From NCBI GenBank assembly GCA_044377735.1, contig JBILYK010000127.1, positions 1 to 6,511 of the forward strand: a stretch of DNA of 6,511 nucleotides. Reading direction: 5' to 3'. Shown here one piece after another: positions 5,734 to 6,511 of this stretch (positions are counted from its first letter, which is position 1; every line of letters starts with the position of its first letter). Made by a program: the position numbers and the translations under genes. The notes under the pieces were generated by a model, which was given only the letters and a program-made list of their open reading frames with translations, did not search any database and was not told the DNA's origin. The DNA comes from Tabrizicola_A sp044377735 (GTDB taxonomy: Bacteria; Pseudomonadota; Alphaproteobacteria; Rhodobacterales; Rhodobacteraceae).

Positions 5734-6511
5734 ATGCGGACGTTCTTGAAAGTCTTGGGGTTTGTGACGGGCTTTGCGGTCGTTCCAGCACTGGCGCAGG
5801 CCGAAACGCTCGCGGATGCTTTGGCCGCAGCTTACATGTCGTCAAACCTTCTGGATCAGAATCAAGCCGTGCTGCGCGCCGCTGATGAAGATGCCGCGAT
5901 TGCCATGGCCAACCTGCGGCCGGTGTTGAACTTTGTGTCGCGCGGCAGTTGGCGTCAATTTGACCAGAATATTCAAAACCTTGGTTTTGACAATTCCTCG
6001 ACTTCGGCCAGCCTCGAGATGACGGCGCAGGTCGTGCTGTGGGCTGGGGGCCGGGGCAAGCTGTCGCTTGAGGCCGCGCGCGCGCAGGTGCTGAGCACTC
6101 GGGCCGCTTTGGTGAATGTGGAACAGCAGGTTCTGCTGCAGGCGGTGTCGGCCTTTGTCAACGTGCAGCTTCAGCAGGAAATCGTGGCGCTGCGTCAGTC
6201 GAACCTGCGTGTCATAACCCAAGAACTGCGCGCTGCGAAGGATCGGTTTGAAGTGGGCGAGGTCACGCAGACCGATGTCGCGTTGGCCGAGGCCGCGCTG
6301 GCGGCCTCGGATGCCAATCTGGCGGCCGCACAAGGCCAGTTGATGGTCGCGCGCGAACGCTACAAGGCGGTGACTGGGCAATATCCGGGCAAGCTGGCAC
6401 CCCTGCCGAAACTCCCCGCCATTCCCAAGACGCTGGACGAAGCCAAGACCGTGGCCGAGCGCGGGCATCCCTTGGTCATTCAGGCCCAGCATCAGGTGAC
6501 AGCAGCCGATC
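5734..6511 (+). CDS. tolC: TolC-family outer membrane export protein (5' part, cut by window end)
   Basis: The frame stays open to the window edge, giving the first 259 residues; family members are usually about 450-480, so roughly half is present. The N-terminus is a signal peptide: positive MRTFLK, a hydrophobic core, and a likely cleavage after AQA at residue 23. Long heptad-rich helices follow. LWAGGRGKLSLEAARAQV (102-119) and RFEVGEVTQTDVALAEAAL (171-189) are TolC hallmarks from the first structural repeat; HPLVIQAQHQV (245-255) begins the second. TolC trimers form the outer-membrane and periplasmic channel for type I secretion and for RND or MFS efflux pumps, and which partner is used here is not visible. 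AAAGG at 5721-5725 is 8 nt before the ATG. It follows the methyltransferase by 75 nt with no terminator seen, so co-transcription is likely. Confidence 0.93.
   Translation, partial: MRTFLKVLGFVTGFAVVPALAQAETLADALAAAYMSSNLLDQNQAVLRAADEDAAIAMANLRPVLNFVSRGSWRQFDQNIQNLGFDNSSTSASLEMTAQVVLWAGGRGKLSLEAARAQVLSTRAALVNVEQQVLLQAVSAFVNVQLQQEIVALRQSNLRVITQELRAAKDRFEVGEVTQTDVALAEAALAASDANLAAAQGQLMVARERYKAVTGQYPGKLAPLPKLPAIPKTLDEAKTVAERGHPLVIQAQHQVTAAD

Noticed and set aside
5678..5749. Small 23-codon ORF between the methyltransferase and tolC
   Set aside because: It has no recognisable ribosome binding site, overlaps the tolC start out of frame, and shows no family resemblance.

Overview
The window is GC-rich, densely packed and almost entirely coding on the + strand. 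Codon use, gene content and an intergenic repeat type I associate with this order suggest an alphaproteobacterium, most likely of the Rhodobacterales (Roseobacter/Rhodobacter-like). This is a judgement from pattern recognition; no database search was run.

Region 1 (about 1-4530) is one operon-like catabolic cluster: a divergent crotonase-fold (enoyl-CoA hydratase family) protein, an acyl-CoA dehydrogenase, a 4-hydroxybenzoyl-CoA-thioesterase-type hot-dog protein, a RidA/YjgF-family protein and a benzoate/2-aminobenzoate-CoA ligase-type AMP-forming synthetase. The dehydrogenase, thioesterase and Rid genes are linked by ATGA stop/start overlaps. The crotonase gene also starts in an ATGA that would overlap the end of an unseen upstream gene. 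The set fits an aerobic CoA-thioester route for an aromatic acid. The best candidate is the 2-aminobenzoyl-CoA (anthranilate) pathway, in which the ligase makes the thioester, a flavin monooxygenase/reductase (not in this window) dearomatises the ring, and beta-oxidation-like enzymes finish the job. The crotonase lacks both canonical hydratase glutamates, and the Rid protein lacks the arginine of imine-hydrolysing RidA. Both may therefore have pathway-specific chemistry.

Region 2 (about 4527-5004) holds a small minus-strand gene that converges on the ligase. It keeps a good ribosome binding site and start, but has an in-frame TAA at codon 16, so it looks like a recently broken gene. The space between it and the next gene contains two adjacent small hairpins.

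Region 3 (5005-6511) is an unrelated + strand pair: a short protein-L-isoaspartate methyltransferase-like SAM methyltransferase, and a TolC-family outer-membrane export protein cut by the window edge. The methyltransferase keeps the SAM-binding motif but lacks the usual substrate-site Ser-x-Pro segment.

No RNA genes, CRISPR arrays, insertion sequences or phage genes were seen. Nothing here amounts to a clearly new system. The best leads are the noncanonical Rid protein and crotonase inside an aromatic-CoA operon, the two-state hairpin repeat before the dehydrogenase, and the motif-less methyltransferase paired with tolC.
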